A DNA stretch of 64,000 nucleotides. Source: Asinibacterium sp. OR53. Its GTDB lineage: Bacteria; Bacteroidota; Bacteroidia; Chitinophagales; Chitinophagaceae. Both the position numbers and the translations under genes were made by a program. Shown in pieces: positions 26,470-35,459 of the stretch. The notes under the pieces were generated by a model that saw only the letters and a list, made by a program, of their open reading frames with translations, was not told where the DNA came from and ran no database searches. Numbering within the stretch: the first letter of the stretch is position 1; each line of letters opens with the position of its first letter. The stretch covers positions 3,257,220 to 3,321,219 of the forward strand of contig NZ_KI911562.1 in the NCBI RefSeq assembly GCF_000515315.1, written 5' to 3'.

Positions 26470-28020
26470 TTGAGTAATTTTATTCAAACTCAGGCTATGG
26501 ATTTCCTCGAAAAATTGGGCATACAACCAGCAAATGCAGGTGTTTCAACAGGTTCAGAATGGCTCAAAAGCAAAGGCGAACGCATCGATTCCTATTCTCC
26601 CGTAGATGGTCTTAAAACCGGCAGTGTTACTGCCGCTGATGAACATACTTATAATCAGGTAATTGATAAAGCTGTAACGGCTTTCCATGAATGGCGCATG
26701 TGGCCGGCGCCCAAACGGGGCGAAGTGGTTCGCCAGGTAGGAGAAGCACTCCGTACTTTCAAAGAACCGCTGGGTAAGCTGGTGAGTTATGAAATGGGGA
26801 AAAGTCTCCAGGAAGGATATGGCGAAGTGCAGGAAATGATTGATATATGTGATTTCGCAGTGGGACTTTCCCGTCAACTATATGGTCTGACTATGCACAG
26901 CGAACGTCCGTTGCACAGGATGTACGAACAGTGGCATCCGCTGGGTGTAACCGGCATCATTTCAGCCTTTAATTTCCCGGTAGCGGTATGGAGCTGGAAC
27001 GCAGCGCTGGCATGGGTTTGCGGCAACACTACCGTATGGAAGCCCAGCGAGAAAACACCGCTATGTGGTATTGCCGTACAAAACATTATAGCAACTGTTT
27101 TCAAAAAGAACCAGGTACCCGAAGGCGTTAACTGCCTGGTGCAGGGAGGCAGGGATGTGGGAGAATGGATCAGTCATGATACACGCATACCATTGGTATC
27201 GGCCACCGGCTCCACCCGTATGGGTAAAGCATTGAATGTTGCTGTGGCAGCAAGACTGGGCAGGAGCATATTGGAACTGGGTGGTAACAATGCTATCATC
27301 ATATCTAAAGATGCCGATCTTGACATGGCATTATTGGGCGCTTTGTTTGGTGCTGTGGGTACGGCCGGCCAGCGTTGCACTAGTACCCGCCGCCTCATCA
27401 TACATGAAACGGTGTATGAAAATTTCAAACAAAAACTGGTGAAGGCTTACGGGCAGTTGCGCATTGGTAACCCGCTGGATACGGCCAATCATGTAGGCCC
27501 ATTGATTGATAAGGATGCAGTAGCACTTTATCTTCAGTCCATTGAGCAGGCGCGCGAACAAGGCGCCCGTTTTATAGTGGAGGGCGGTGTACTTTCAGGC
27601 CCCGGTTATGAAAGCGGCTGCTATGTAAAACCCTGTATTGCCGAGGCTTCCAATGATTTCCCCATTGTACAGCACGAAACCTTCGCTCCTATTTTATACC
27701 TGATGCAATACCGCACCATCGATGAAGCCATTGCCTTGCAAAACGGCGTTCCGCAAGGTCTCTCCTCGGCCATCATGACGCTGAATATGCGAGAGACGGA
27801 ACAGTTCCTTTCACATGCGGGTAGCGACTGTGGCATTGCCAATATCAACATAGGTACCAGCGGAGCAGAGATCGGCGGCGCTTTCGGCGGGGAAAAAGAA
27901 ACAGGCGGAGGACGCGAGAGTGGCAGCGACGCCTGGAAAGCTTATATGCGCAGGCAAACCAACACCATCAACTGGGGTACTCAACTGCCGCTGGCGCAGG
28001 GCATCCGGTTTGATCTCTGA
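26470..28020 (+). CDS. ALDH7-type aldehyde dehydrogenase (aminoadipate-semialdehyde dehydrogenase-like)
   Basis: NAD(P)-dependent aldehyde dehydrogenase, 516 residues from TTG 26470 or 507 from ATG 26497 (MDFLEKLGIQ). The ATG seems likelier, since the TTG nearly abuts the terminator. The ALDH fold is clear: FNFPVAVWSWNAALA, WKPSEKTPLC, the Glu of ILELGGNNAIII, and the nucleophile Cys in GTAGQRCTSTRR. The overall sequence, including FGGEKETGGGRESGSDAWKAYMRRQ near the end (in two halves), resembles ALDH7A1/antiquitin, which oxidises aminoadipate semialdehyde in lysine breakdown. Substrate is inferred from the family. Confidence 0.88.
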   Translation: MSNFIQTQAMDFLEKLGIQPANAGVSTGSEWLKSKGERIDSYSPVDGLKTGSVTAADEHTYNQVIDKAVTAFHEWRMWPAPKRGEVVRQVGEALRTFKEPLGKLVSYEMGKSLQEGYGEVQEMIDICDFAVGLSRQLYGLTMHSERPLHRMYEQWHPLGVTGIISAFNFPVAVWSWNAALAWVCGNTTVWKPSEKTPLCGIAVQNIIATVFKKNQVPEGVNCLVQGGRDVGEWISHDTRIPLVSATGSTRMGKALNVAVAARLGRSILELGGNNAIIISKDADLDMALLGALFGAVGTAGQRCTSTRRLIIHETVYENFKQKLVKAYGQLRIGNPLDTANHVGPLIDKDAVALYLQSIEQAREQGARFIVEGGVLSGPGYESGCYVKPCIAEASNDFPIVQHETFAPILYLMQYRTIDEAIALQNGVPQGLSSAIMTLNMRETEQFLSHAGSDCGIANINIGTSGAEIGGAFGGEKETGGGRESGSDAWKAYMRRQTNTINWGTQLPLAQGIRFDL

Positions 28021-28043
28021 GATTAATCTTTCATTTAATTTGC

Positions 28044-28080
28044 TTTTTTCCCTGACAGCCTATTGCAAGTCAGGAAAAAA
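28044..28080 (+). other. Inverted repeat downstream of the aldehyde dehydrogenase gene
   Basis: TTTTTTCC(C)TGAC pairs with GTCAGGAAAAAA with one bulged C and a 12-base loop. On the plus strand no T run follows it, so it is a weaker terminator in that direction; on the minus strand it ends in T6. It may slow transcription entering the next operon. Confidence 0.45.
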
Positions 28081-28102
28081 CACCTTATGTTAGTAAGCAA
28101 AT

Positions 28103-28191
28103 CTGACAGGCGTGAATCGTTTGTGAAGCAGGTTTTCCATCTCCCCCCTTAAGTGTTTTCAGCATCAACAAAAGGTTTAACGACCTGTCAG
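28103..28191 (+). promoter_or_regulatory. Inverted CTGACAGG / CCTGTCAG sites upstream of the DsrE-like gene
   Basis: CTGACAGG (28103-28110) and its exact complement CCTGTCAG (28184-28191) face each other across 73 bases in the leader region. A third TGACAG lies at 28053-28058 in the preceding hairpin. These could be binding sites for a regulator of the sulfur-related pair that follows, or chance. Confidence 0.25.
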
Positions 28192-28231
28192 CATCTGTTC
28201 ATTTTCATTGCTAACTAAACCTTTCTATTTT

Positions 28232-28930
28232 ATGAAAAACAAGACTGTTACCCAGGGTACAGATCGAAGGAACTTTATCGGAGCTATTGCCACGAGCGCT
28301 GCTGCGATGGGCATCGGATCTTTGGTCACCCCTTTTGCTGCTGCTGCCAGCCCTACCCACAATGAAATGATCGGCGAAGCCGATGAATGGTTCAGCAAGC
28401 TCAAAGGCAAACACAAGATCGTTTTCGATGTGCCTGCTCCGCATGAAATTTTCCCCTTTGCATGGCCCAGGGTCTTTCTGCTCACCAACCAGGCCACCGG
28501 TACACCGGAAAAAGAAAACAACGTAGTGGTGATCCTTCGACACTCCGGCATTCCTTATGCTTTTGAAGACCGCATCTGGGAACAATATAAGTTCGGGGAA
28601 ATGTTCAAAGTAGACGACCCCAAAACAAAAGCACCTGCTGTTCGCAATCCCTTCTGGAAACCCCAGCCCGGAGATTATAAAGTGCCGGGTATAGGCAGCG
28701 TAGACATTGGCATCGATCAATTACAGGAAAGCGGTGTAATGTTCGGCGTTTGCGATATGGCCATGACTGTATACAGCTCCGCCATGGCACAGGGAGTGGG
28801 CAAAGATCCTGCAGAAATTAAAAAAGACTGGATGTCCGGACTGCTCCCCGGTATTCAACCCATGCCTTCCGGCGTATGGGCTGTAGGCCGCGCGCAGGAA
28901 CATGGTTGCGCTTATTGTTTTGTAGGATAG
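28232..28930 (+). CDS. Tat-exported DsrE-like protein
   Basis: A 232-residue protein from the ATG at 28232. The N-terminus has a twin-arginine signal: TDRRNFIGAIATSAAAMGIG, then an AAAAS cleavage region near residue 40. The mature part resembles periplasmic DsrE-family proteins: VVVILRHSGIPYAF as a first strand and loop, GVMFGVCDMAMTVYSSAMA with the usual Cys position, and the closing LLPGIQPMPSGVWAVGRAQE pattern. The protein ends CAYCFVG. DsrE proteins bind or shuttle sulfur through a Cys; that role here is inference. A TsdA-like dihaem cytochrome gene follows 29 bases later. Confidence 0.65.
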   Translation: MKNKTVTQGTDRRNFIGAIATSAAAMGIGSLVTPFAAAASPTHNEMIGEADEWFSKLKGKHKIVFDVPAPHEIFPFAWPRVFLLTNQATGTPEKENNVVVILRHSGIPYAFEDRIWEQYKFGEMFKVDDPKTKAPAVRNPFWKPQPGDYKVPGIGSVDIGIDQLQESGVMFGVCDMAMTVYSSAMAQGVGKDPAEIKKDWMSGLLPGIQPMPSGVWAVGRAQEHGCAYCFVG

Positions 28931-28959
28931 CTTTGCCCGCTAAGAATCGAAATACGCTT

Positions 28960-29934
28960 ATGCATTTTTTTAGATCCCACATCACTACGCTTGTATCGGC
29001 AAGTGTAGTGATGTTTTCCTGCCGTAACAACAAACAAGAACCGCCAACTCCTGTTCAAGCAAAAACAAAGAAAGCCGCCGTATGGCAGGCTCCTGATACC
29101 AGTACTATTCCCCATTCGCCCAAAGGCGATATGATCCGGTATGGCAGGGAGTTGATTGCTCATACTGCTACCTACCTTGGCCCTAAAGGAAGTATCCGTC
29201 AACAAACCAACGGTATGAATTGCCAGAATTGCCATCTCGATGCAGGCACCAAACCATGGGGCAACAATTACAGCGGCGTATATGCTACTTATCCCAGGTT
29301 CAGGGCCAGGAGTGGTAATATGGAAACCATGGTAAAGCGCGTGAACGATTGCTTATCAAGGAGCCTGAACGGGAAACCTTTGGATAGTACCTGTCACGAA
29401 ATGAAAGCCATCCTCGCTTACATGCAATGGCTGGGACGTGACGTACCAAAAGGAAAAACACCTGCAGGGAGCGGCATCAAAAAACTGGCCTATCTCAACC
29501 GCGCCGCAGATCCGCAAAAAGGGAAACAGGTGTACGAAACCAAATGCCAGCGTTGCCATGGGGCCGATGGACAAGGTATCATGCAGCCTGATCAGTCTGG
29601 ATATGTATATCCCCCGCTTTGGGGACCGCATAGCTATAATACAGCCGCAGGTCTTTACCGGCTTTCCCATTTTGCAGGGTATGTAAAGGACAATATGCCT
29701 TTCGGCATCAACTACCGGACTGCCGAACTGAAAGACGAAGAAGCATGGGATGTAGCGGCATTCGTTAATTCACAACCAAGACCCGTAGCACATTTTATCA
29801 AAGACTGGCCCGTGATCGCATCAAAACCCATCGATCATCCTTTTGGTCCTTATGCCGATACCTTCAGCCAGCAGCAGCATAAATACGGGCCTTTCGGTCC
29901 CATTCAGCAAGAACAAAAGCTTAATATCCATTGA
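28960..29934 (+). CDS. TsdA-like dihaem cytochrome c (thiosulfate dehydrogenase / tetrathionate reductase family)
   Basis: Periplasmic or membrane-anchored dihaem cytochrome, 324 residues from the ATG at 28960; the longer frame from 28876 would lie inside the upstream gene. A hydrophobic signal ends at Cys21 (VMFSC), possibly a lipobox. Haem sites are CQNCH (88-92) and CQRCH (196-200). The HLDAGT segment, VYATYPRFRARSG, and RVNDCLSRSLNGKPL match TsdA, where the Cys after RVN (here Cys131) is the unusual axial ligand of haem 1. KDNMPFG supplies the likely Met/Lys ligand region of haem 2. TsdA oxidises thiosulfate to tetrathionate or the reverse. The 3' end overlaps the convergent UbiD gene by 14 bases. 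Confidence 0.78.
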   Translation: MHFFRSHITTLVSASVVMFSCRNNKQEPPTPVQAKTKKAAVWQAPDTSTIPHSPKGDMIRYGRELIAHTATYLGPKGSIRQQTNGMNCQNCHLDAGTKPWGNNYSGVYATYPRFRARSGNMETMVKRVNDCLSRSLNGKPLDSTCHEMKAILAYMQWLGRDVPKGKTPAGSGIKKLAYLNRAADPQKGKQVYETKCQRCHGADGQGIMQPDQSGYVYPPLWGPHSYNTAAGLYRLSHFAGYVKDNMPFGINYRTAELKDEEAWDVAAFVNSQPRPVAHFIKDWPVIASKPIDHPFGPYADTFSQQQHKYGPFGPIQQEQKLNIH

Positions 29935-31753
29935 GGCTTCCACCTTTTGCAAAGAACCTGTCAATTGCTTTTTCAGTAGCCGGATCTTTTTCAAGTGGTG
30001 GTGCATGATGCGGTTTGATACGCGCATCGATCACCAGCGGTCCCTTACATCCCCAATGTTTATGAAGCGTAAATGAGGCGATGCCATAAATATCATGTGA
30101 TGGATTACAGCGGGTGAAAGTAACCCAAAGATAATTGTGCATGGAAGCTGCTGTGAACGCTGCATCATCGCACAATATGATGATGGGTACACCATTCAGT
30201 TCGTCTACATGCAATTGCAATTGCTGGTTCAATATTTCTATTTCCTGTTGTGCAGTGTCATAGTCAACAAAAGGTTTGGCTTGCAGGCAAAGAACGCCGG
30301 GCATAGCCATTTCAGGATGTGAAAATATGTGGATGTCTTTTACGGGGGCTGGTACTGTTGTATCAAGTATTCGTTTGATGTCGCCACAAGCAGCCAGCAC
30401 CACTTTACTGCCGGAATTGAGGCTCGCTCCGGAATAATCCAGTGTGTCAATCGTGGTATTGGTATGAAAATGCACGTCGCGCGTAAGGTCTATCCGTTCC
30501 AACAAATACATCATAAAATCCCTTACCTTATGTGTGCTGCAATGCCCCGTATCATCTGCCACAATGAACAGGAACTTAGCGAGGCTGAGCTGGCCTGTTC
30601 CCAGTATATGATTGGCAATGGTGAGCAGTTCTGCCGGTTGTTTCACGGGCATATAAGGCGTGTACCTTTCGCTGCCAATGGCCAGCAATAAGGGATGTAC
30701 GCCGGCGGCATCTACCGCATGAATTTCTTTTACACCGGGGATTTCTTTTGGAATGGCATTGCCTGTAATCTCATGGATCAACTGCCCGAAGCTGGTATCT
30801 TCCTGCGGAGGTCTTCCTACTACTGTAAAAGGCCAGATGGCATTTTTCTTCGCATACACTTTGTGTACACGCATTACCGGGAAAGGATGCGTGAGGCTGT
30901 AATAACCCAGGTGATCACCAAAAGGTCCTTCGGGTTTGTTTTCGCCGGGATATACTTCACCCGTGATCACAAAATCGGCATCGGTACTGATGCAATAACC
31001 ATCCCGGTAAATATAACGGAACCTGCGGGCGCCCAATACACCTGCAAAAGTCATTTCACTGATACCTTCAGGCAATGGCATAACCGCTGCCACGGTATGC
31101 GCAGGTGGTCCGCCAACAAAACAACTTACTTTTAAGGGAATACCTTTTTGATTGGCTTTGGCCTGGTGCACACCAATACCCCTGTGTATCTGGTAATGCA
31201 GTCCTGCTTCTTTATCCGGCACATAATCATTGCCCGATAATTGAATACGATACATGCCCAGGTTCGATTGCATGATACCTGGCTGATCCACATCTTCGGT
31301 GTACACCTGCGGCAGTGTAATGAAAGCACCGCCGTCTTTGACCCAGTGATGCACCTGTGGAATATCGGATAGCTTTACCTCTTCGTATAAAACAGGTTTT
31401 GAAGAAGGGTTCTTCAAAGGAAAAGCTTTGGCAGCCGCCAGCGCCGTTTGAATATGGCTGAAAGGATGTTTCAATGCTTTCAGCGGATCATTTTTGAGCG
31501 CTATCAGCTGTTGTACTTTTTCCAGCGTATCCCTGAAAATAAATTTGCTTCGATCCAGTGTGCCGAAAATATTAGATGCTGCCCTGAAACGGGATCCTTT
31601 TACATTTTCAAACAATAAAGCCGGTCCTCCCGCTTCATGCACGCGAAGATGAACTGCCGCCATTTCAAGGTAAGGATCAATTTCTTCCTTCACTCTTATA
31701 AGATGGCCGTTTCTTTCCAGGTCTGATAAACAAGATTCAAGAGAAATATACAT
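29921..31753 (-). CDS. UbiD-family prenyl-FMN-dependent decarboxylase
   Basis: Decarboxylase of about 610 residues from the ATG at 31753 (MYISLESCLSDLERNG); the frame extends upstream to 31795 without a better start. UbiD hallmarks are LESCLSDLERNGHLIRVKEE in two parts at the N-terminus, TSFGQLIHEITGNAIPKEIPGV in the middle, and GPFGDHLGYYS. It needs prenylated FMN from a UbiX partner, which is not in this window. Bacteroidota use UbiD-type enzymes in menaquinone synthesis, the likeliest role; degradation of an aromatic acid is possible. It is longer than E. coli UbiD (about 490), with an extended C-terminus. Confidence 0.85.
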   Translation of the reverse strand: MYISLESCLSDLERNGHLIRVKEEIDPYLEMAAVHLRVHEAGGPALLFENVKGSRFRAASNIFGTLDRSKFIFRDTLEKVQQLIALKNDPLKALKHPFSHIQTALAAAKAFPLKNPSSKPVLYEEVKLSDIPQVHHWVKDGGAFITLPQVYTEDVDQPGIMQSNLGMYRIQLSGNDYVPDKEAGLHYQIHRGIGVHQAKANQKGIPLKVSCFVGGPPAHTVAAVMPLPEGISEMTFAGVLGARRFRYIYRDGYCISTDADFVITGEVYPGENKPEGPFGDHLGYYSLTHPFPVMRVHKVYAKKNAIWPFTVVGRPPQEDTSFGQLIHEITGNAIPKEIPGVKEIHAVDAAGVHPLLLAIGSERYTPYMPVKQPAELLTIANHILGTGQLSLAKFLFIVADDTGHCSTHKVRDFMMYLLERIDLTRDVHFHTNTTIDTLDYSGASLNSGSKVVLAACGDIKRILDTTVPAPVKDIHIFSHPEMAMPGVLCLQAKPFVDYDTAQQEIEILNQQLQLHVDELNGVPIIILCDDAAFTAASMHNYLWVTFTRCNPSHDIYGIASFTLHKHWGCKGPLVIDARIKPHHAPPLEKDPATEKAIDRFFAKGGSLNGY

Positions 31754-31770
31754 ACAGTAAAGGTAAGGAA

Positions 31771-31889
31771 TGTCTGATCTGATTTTGAACGTCATCCCGA
31801 GCGCAGCCGAGGGATCTCATGCAACTTTCAGTAGCTCCTTCGACTCGCTTCGCTCGCTCAGGATGACGAGCAATTATACACATCAGACA
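31771..31889. repeat. Nested inverted-repeat element (REP/MITE-like) between the UbiD gene and nrdA
   Basis: Outer arms TGTCTGAT (31771-31778) and ATCAGACA (31882-31889) are exact complements. Inner arms CGTCATCC (31790-31797) and GGATGACG (31861-31868) are also exact complements. The interior carries C-G-A-G-C-G-rich sequence with secondary pairing. The right outer arm ends two bases from the nrdA stop. The CGTCATCC/GGATGACG core recurs at 34353-34371. I infer a small dispersed palindromic element; it may also serve as a terminator for nrdA. Confidence 0.6.
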
Positions 31890-31891
31890 TT

Positions 31892-34285
31892 TTACGCGCT
31901 GCAGGTAATGCAGCCTTCCTGCATGGTGCAAGTGCCTCCGTTCAACAACTGATCATTTACAGCACTACCCTCTACAACCGATAACTGGTGTGTATCTACC
32001 AGGGGCTCCACGGTTTTGCCGCCTTGCTTTTCCACTGTGAACTGCACCGCTTGTGAAGCAGCTTTGGTACGCAGGTAATACATGCCTGTTTTAAGTCCTT
32101 TTCTCCAGGCGTAAAAATGCATGGAAGTAAGCTTGGCCGTGGTGGGTGCATCTACAAACAGATTAAGCGATTGTGACTGGCAGATATAAGCGCCCCTGTC
32201 TGCCGCCATATCGATCACTGCTCTTTGTTTGATCTCCCAAACAGTTTTATAGATTTCCTTGATATCATCGGGAATACCATTGATCTTTTGTATGGAGCCG
32301 TTGTGCAGCATGATCTCATTCTTCATGTCGTCGTTCCAGAGATTCAGTGCCACCAGGTCGTGCAGGAGGTGTTTGTTCACCACTACGAACTCTCCGCTCA
32401 GCACGCGACGCACATAAATATTGGAAGTATAAGGTTCAAAGCACTCATTGTTGCCCAGTATCTGTGAAGTAGAAGCGGTAGGCATGGGGGCTACCAGCAA
32501 TGAATTACGGACACCGTATTTCAGCACTTCAGCTTTCAAAGTATACCAATCCCAACGAAGTGTCGGCTCTGCATTCCACATATCGAATTGGAAAATACCT
32601 TTCGATACCGGTGAGCCCGCATAGGTTTCATAAGGGCCTTCTACTTTAGCCAGGTCTTTACTGGCCGTCATCGCAGCAAAATAAATGGTCTCAAATATTT
32701 CTTTGTTGAGTTGTTTTGCTTCATCGCTTTCAAAAGGAAGGCGCAACAGGATGAATACATCAGCCAGTCCCTGTACGCCGAGGCCAATGGGACGGTGTTT
32801 GAGATTCGAAGTACGTGCTTCTTCAACAGGATAATAGTTGTAGTCGATGATCCGGTTGAGATTTTTGGTAGCTTCATACGTAACCTCATACAGCTTTTGG
32901 TGATCGAACTGCCCGTTGATCACATATTTGGGCAATGCCAGTGATGCCAGGTTACACACCGCTACTTCTTCGGGTGAAGTATATTCCATGATCTCGGTAC
33001 AGAGATTGGAGCTCTTGATGGTTCCCAGGTTCTGCTGGTTGCTCTTGCCGTTGGCGGCATCCTTATATAACAGGTAAGGCGTTCCCGTTTCAATCTGTGC
33101 ATCGAGAACGGCAAACCAAAGTTCCTGTGCTTTGACTGTTCTTTTTGCTCTGCCCTCTTTTTCATAACGGGTATACAATTCTTCAAACGCATCGCCCCAG
33201 CATTCGTGTAATCCGGGTGCTTCATTCGGACAAAATAAACTCCATTCTCCGTCAGCTTCCACGCGTTTCATGAACAAATCAGGTATCCAGAGCGCATAGA
33301 AGAGATCACGCGCACGCATTTCTTCTTTCCCATGGTTTTTACGCAGATCAAGGAACTCGAACACATCTGCGTGCCAGGGTTCCAGGTAAATGGCAAAAGC
33401 GCCTTTGCGTTTGCCGCCGCCCTGATCTACATACCTGGCCGTATCATTGAATACACGCAGCATGGGAATAATACCGTTGCTGGTACCGTTGGTGCCGCCA
33501 ATATAGCTGCCTGTAGCACGTATCCCGTGAATAGCCAACCCAATACCACCGGCGCTTTGAGAAATACGGGCAGTTTGTTTGAGGGTATCGTAAATACCTT
33601 CAATGCTGTCGTCTTTCATGGTCAGCAGGAAACAACTGCTCATCTGCGGTTTGGGTGTTCCGGCATTGAACAAAGTAGGCGTAGCGTGCGTAAACCATCT
33701 TTCACTCATGAGGTGATAAGTTTTGATGGCGCTTTCGATATCATTTTTGTGGATACCGATGGCCACGCGCATATACATTTGTTGCGGACGCTCAGCTACT
33801 TTGCCATCGATCTTGAGCAGGTATGATTTTTCGAGTGTTTTAAAACCGAAATAATCAAAGCCATAATCCCTATCGTATATAATAGTAGAATCCAACAGCT
33901 CTGCGTTATCCTGTATGATCTGCCACACATCATCGGCAAGCAGCGGAAGATGTTTTCCTGTTTTGGTATCGGTGCATTCATACAATTGCTGCATCACTTT
34001 GGAAAACCGTTTGGTGGTATTTTTATGCAGGTTGCTCACGGCAATGCGGCTGGCCAGTAATGCATAATCGGGATGCTTTACCGTGAGTGAAGCCGCCGTT
34101 TCCGCCGCCAGGTTATCCAGTTCCGTGGTAGCCACTCCATCATACAATCCTTCAATAACTTTCTTAGCCACATCCACCGCATTCACAAACCTGCGGTCGA
34201 GGCCATAACATAATTTTTCTATGCGCGCTGTGATCTTATCGAACTTTACGCTCTCTCTTTTTCCGTTTCTCTTGATTACCTGCAT
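31892..34285 (-). CDS. nrdA: Class Ia ribonucleoside-diphosphate reductase, alpha subunit (eukaryote-like)
   Basis: Catalytic subunit of 797 residues reducing ribonucleoside diphosphates. The N-terminal ATP-cone ([18 protein letters not shown]) gives dATP feedback control. Active-site residues are visible in [23 protein letters not shown] (N-x-C-x-E, and the second redox Cys early in [10 protein letters not shown]). [20 protein letters not shown] is the substrate/radical loop, and the C-terminal tail ends in the Cys-rich [12 protein letters not shown] for re-reduction. The sequence is notably similar in character to eukaryotic R1 proteins. Encoded downstream of nrdB, separated by 88 bases with a palindrome. 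Confidence 0.95.
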   Translation of the reverse strand: MQVIKRNGKRESVKFDKITARIEKLCYGLDRRFVNAVDVAKKVIEGLYDGVATTELDNLAAETAASLTVKHPDYALLASRIAVSNLHKNTTKRFSKVMQQLYECTDTKTGKHLPLLADDVWQIIQDNAELLDSTIIYDRDYGFDYFGFKTLEKSYLLKIDGKVAERPQQMYMRVAIGIHKNDIESAIKTYHLMSERWFTHATPTLFNAGTPKPQMSSCFLLTMKDDSIEGIYDTLKQTARISQSAGGIGLAIHGIRATGSYIGGTNGTSNGIIPMLRVFNDTARYVDQGGGKRKGAFAIYLEPWHADVFEFLDLRKNHGKEEMRARDLFYALWIPDLFMKRVEADGEWSLFCPNEAPGLHECWGDAFEELYTRYEKEGRAKRTVKAQELWFAVLDAQIETGTPYLLYKDAANGKSNQQNLGTIKSSNLCTEIMEYTSPEEVAVCNLASLALPKYVINGQFDHQKLYEVTYEATKNLNRIIDYNYYPVEEARTSNLKHRPIGLGVQGLADVFILLRLPFESDEAKQLNKEIFETIYFAAMTASKDLAKVEGPYETYAGSPVSKGIFQFDMWNAEPTLRWDWYTLKAEVLKYGVRNSLLVAPMPTASTSQILGNNECFEPYTSNIYVRRVLSGEFVVVNKHLLHDLVALNLWNDDMKNEIMLHNGSIQKINGIPDDIKEIYKTVWEIKQRAVIDMAADRGAYICQSQSLNLFVDAPTTAKLTSMHFYAWRKGLKTGMYYLRTKAASQAVQFTVEKQGGKTVEPLVDTHQLSVVEGSAVNDQLLNGGTCTMQEGCITCSA

Positions 34286-34352
34286 GATTGTATAATTTTA
34301 ATGAGTTATGGTTTGTTTTGTTTACACTATTGTCATTCCGAGCATTTTACAT

Positions 34353-34371
34353 CGTCATCCCGAGGATGACG
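34353..34371. repeat. Perfect palindrome CGTCATCC-CGA-GGATGACG between nrdB and nrdA
   Basis: An exact eight-base inverted repeat with a three-base loop, three bases after the nrdB stop (read on the minus strand). Its arms are the same as the inner arms of the element at 31790-31868, so it looks like a compact member of the same repeat family. It has no T run, so it may act as an RNA stability hairpin rather than a terminator. Confidence 0.6.
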
Positions 34372-34373
34372 TG

Positions 34374-35342
34374 CTAAAAGTCTTCGTCCGTTGAAAATGT
34401 CTGCGCTTCTTTACCTGCAAGTACCCCTGCTTTCTGGTAGTCTCCCACCCTCTTTTCAAAGAAATTGGTCTTTCCTTCCAGGGAAATCATTTCCATGAAA
34501 TCGAAAGGATTGGATGCATTGAATATTTTGGGATAACCCAGTTCAGCTACCCAACGGTCTGCTACGAATTCAATGTATTGCTGCATCAACCGCGCATTCA
34601 TGCCAATGAGGTCTACCGGCAACGCTTCGGTGATGAACTCTTTTTCAATCTTTACTGCATCCGTGATGATCTCGTATACCTGCTCCTGTGACAATTTGTT
34701 TTGCAGCATGCTGTACAACAAGCAGGCGAACTCGCAATGCAGTCCTTCATCGCGACTGATCAGTTCATTACTGAAGGTGAGGCCCGGCATCAATCCTCTT
34801 TTCTTCAACCAAAAAATAGAACAGAAACTGCCACTGAAAAAAATACCTTCCACGGCTGCAAATGCTACCAGTCTCTCTGCAAAGTTTCCGTTTTCTATCC
34901 AGCGCAAAGCCCATTCTGCTTTTTTCTTCACAGCAGGAACGGTATCTATCGCATGGAATAATTTGTCTTTCTGAACAGGATCTTTGATATAAGTATCTAT
35001 CAGCAAAGCATAGGTTTCGGAATGGATATTTTCCATCATGATCTGGAAACCATAGAAGCAGCGCGCTTCGGGCAACTGGACTTCACTCATGAAATTCACG
35101 GCCAGGTTCTCGTTCACGATGCCATCACTGGCAGCAAAAAAAGCCAGTACATGCGAGATGAAATGTCTTTCTCCATCGTTCAACGATTGCCAGTCTTTCA
35201 GGTCACCTCCCAGGTCTATCTCTTCTGCGGTCCAGAAACTGGCTTCGTGTTTTTTATACTGTTCCCATACTTTGGGATAATTGATGGGCAGGATCACGAA
35301 ACGATCCTTGTTTTCTTTCAATAAAATTTCTTCCTGTTGCAT
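34374..35342 (-). CDS. nrdB: Class Ia ribonucleoside-diphosphate reductase, beta subunit (eukaryote-like)
   Basis: Diiron-tyrosyl radical subunit of 322 residues. By alignment with mouse R2 from memory, iron ligands Asp73, Glu104 and His107 and the radical Tyr111 are present in [10 protein letters not shown] and [10 protein letters not shown], so it is a conventional tyrosyl-radical protein rather than a class Ic type. Late segments such as [19 protein letters not shown] and [18 protein letters not shown] are nearly those of eukaryotic R2. It is the first gene after the cobalamin riboswitch. Confidence 0.95.
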   Translation of the reverse strand: MQQEEILLKENKDRFVILPINYPKVWEQYKKHEASFWTAEEIDLGGDLKDWQSLNDGERHFISHVLAFFAASDGIVNENLAVNFMSEVQLPEARCFYGFQIMMENIHSETYALLIDTYIKDPVQKDKLFHAIDTVPAVKKKAEWALRWIENGNFAERLVAFAAVEGIFFSGSFCSIFWLKKRGLMPGLTFSNELISRDEGLHCEFACLLYSMLQNKLSQEQVYEIITDAVKIEKEFITEALPVDLIGMNARLMQQYIEFVADRWVAELGYPKIFNASNPFDFMEMISLEGKTNFFEKRVGDYQKAGVLAGKEAQTFSTDEDF

Positions 35343-35459
35343 AGTAATGTTTTTATTACTGATGCCTTGGGTTAGGGAGACGGGTCGATTACAAGAGAAG
35401 AAGGTTCCTCAACTGATGACCAGTCTTGCTTTTCACCCGAAAGCACGACAATATTCCTG
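35343..35459 (-). promoter_or_regulatory. Leader and expression platform of nrdBA
   Basis: Between riboswitch and nrdB lies one small hairpin with arms TGCTTT / AAAGCA (35428-35445 on the plus strand). No T run follows it, so control may act on translation or on a longer-range pairing that I cannot fold by eye. The rest of the 35343-35755 gap, from about 35623 to 35755, shows no gene; the nrdBA promoter should lie there, but I saw no full TTTG/TAnnTTTG pair. Confidence 0.4.
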
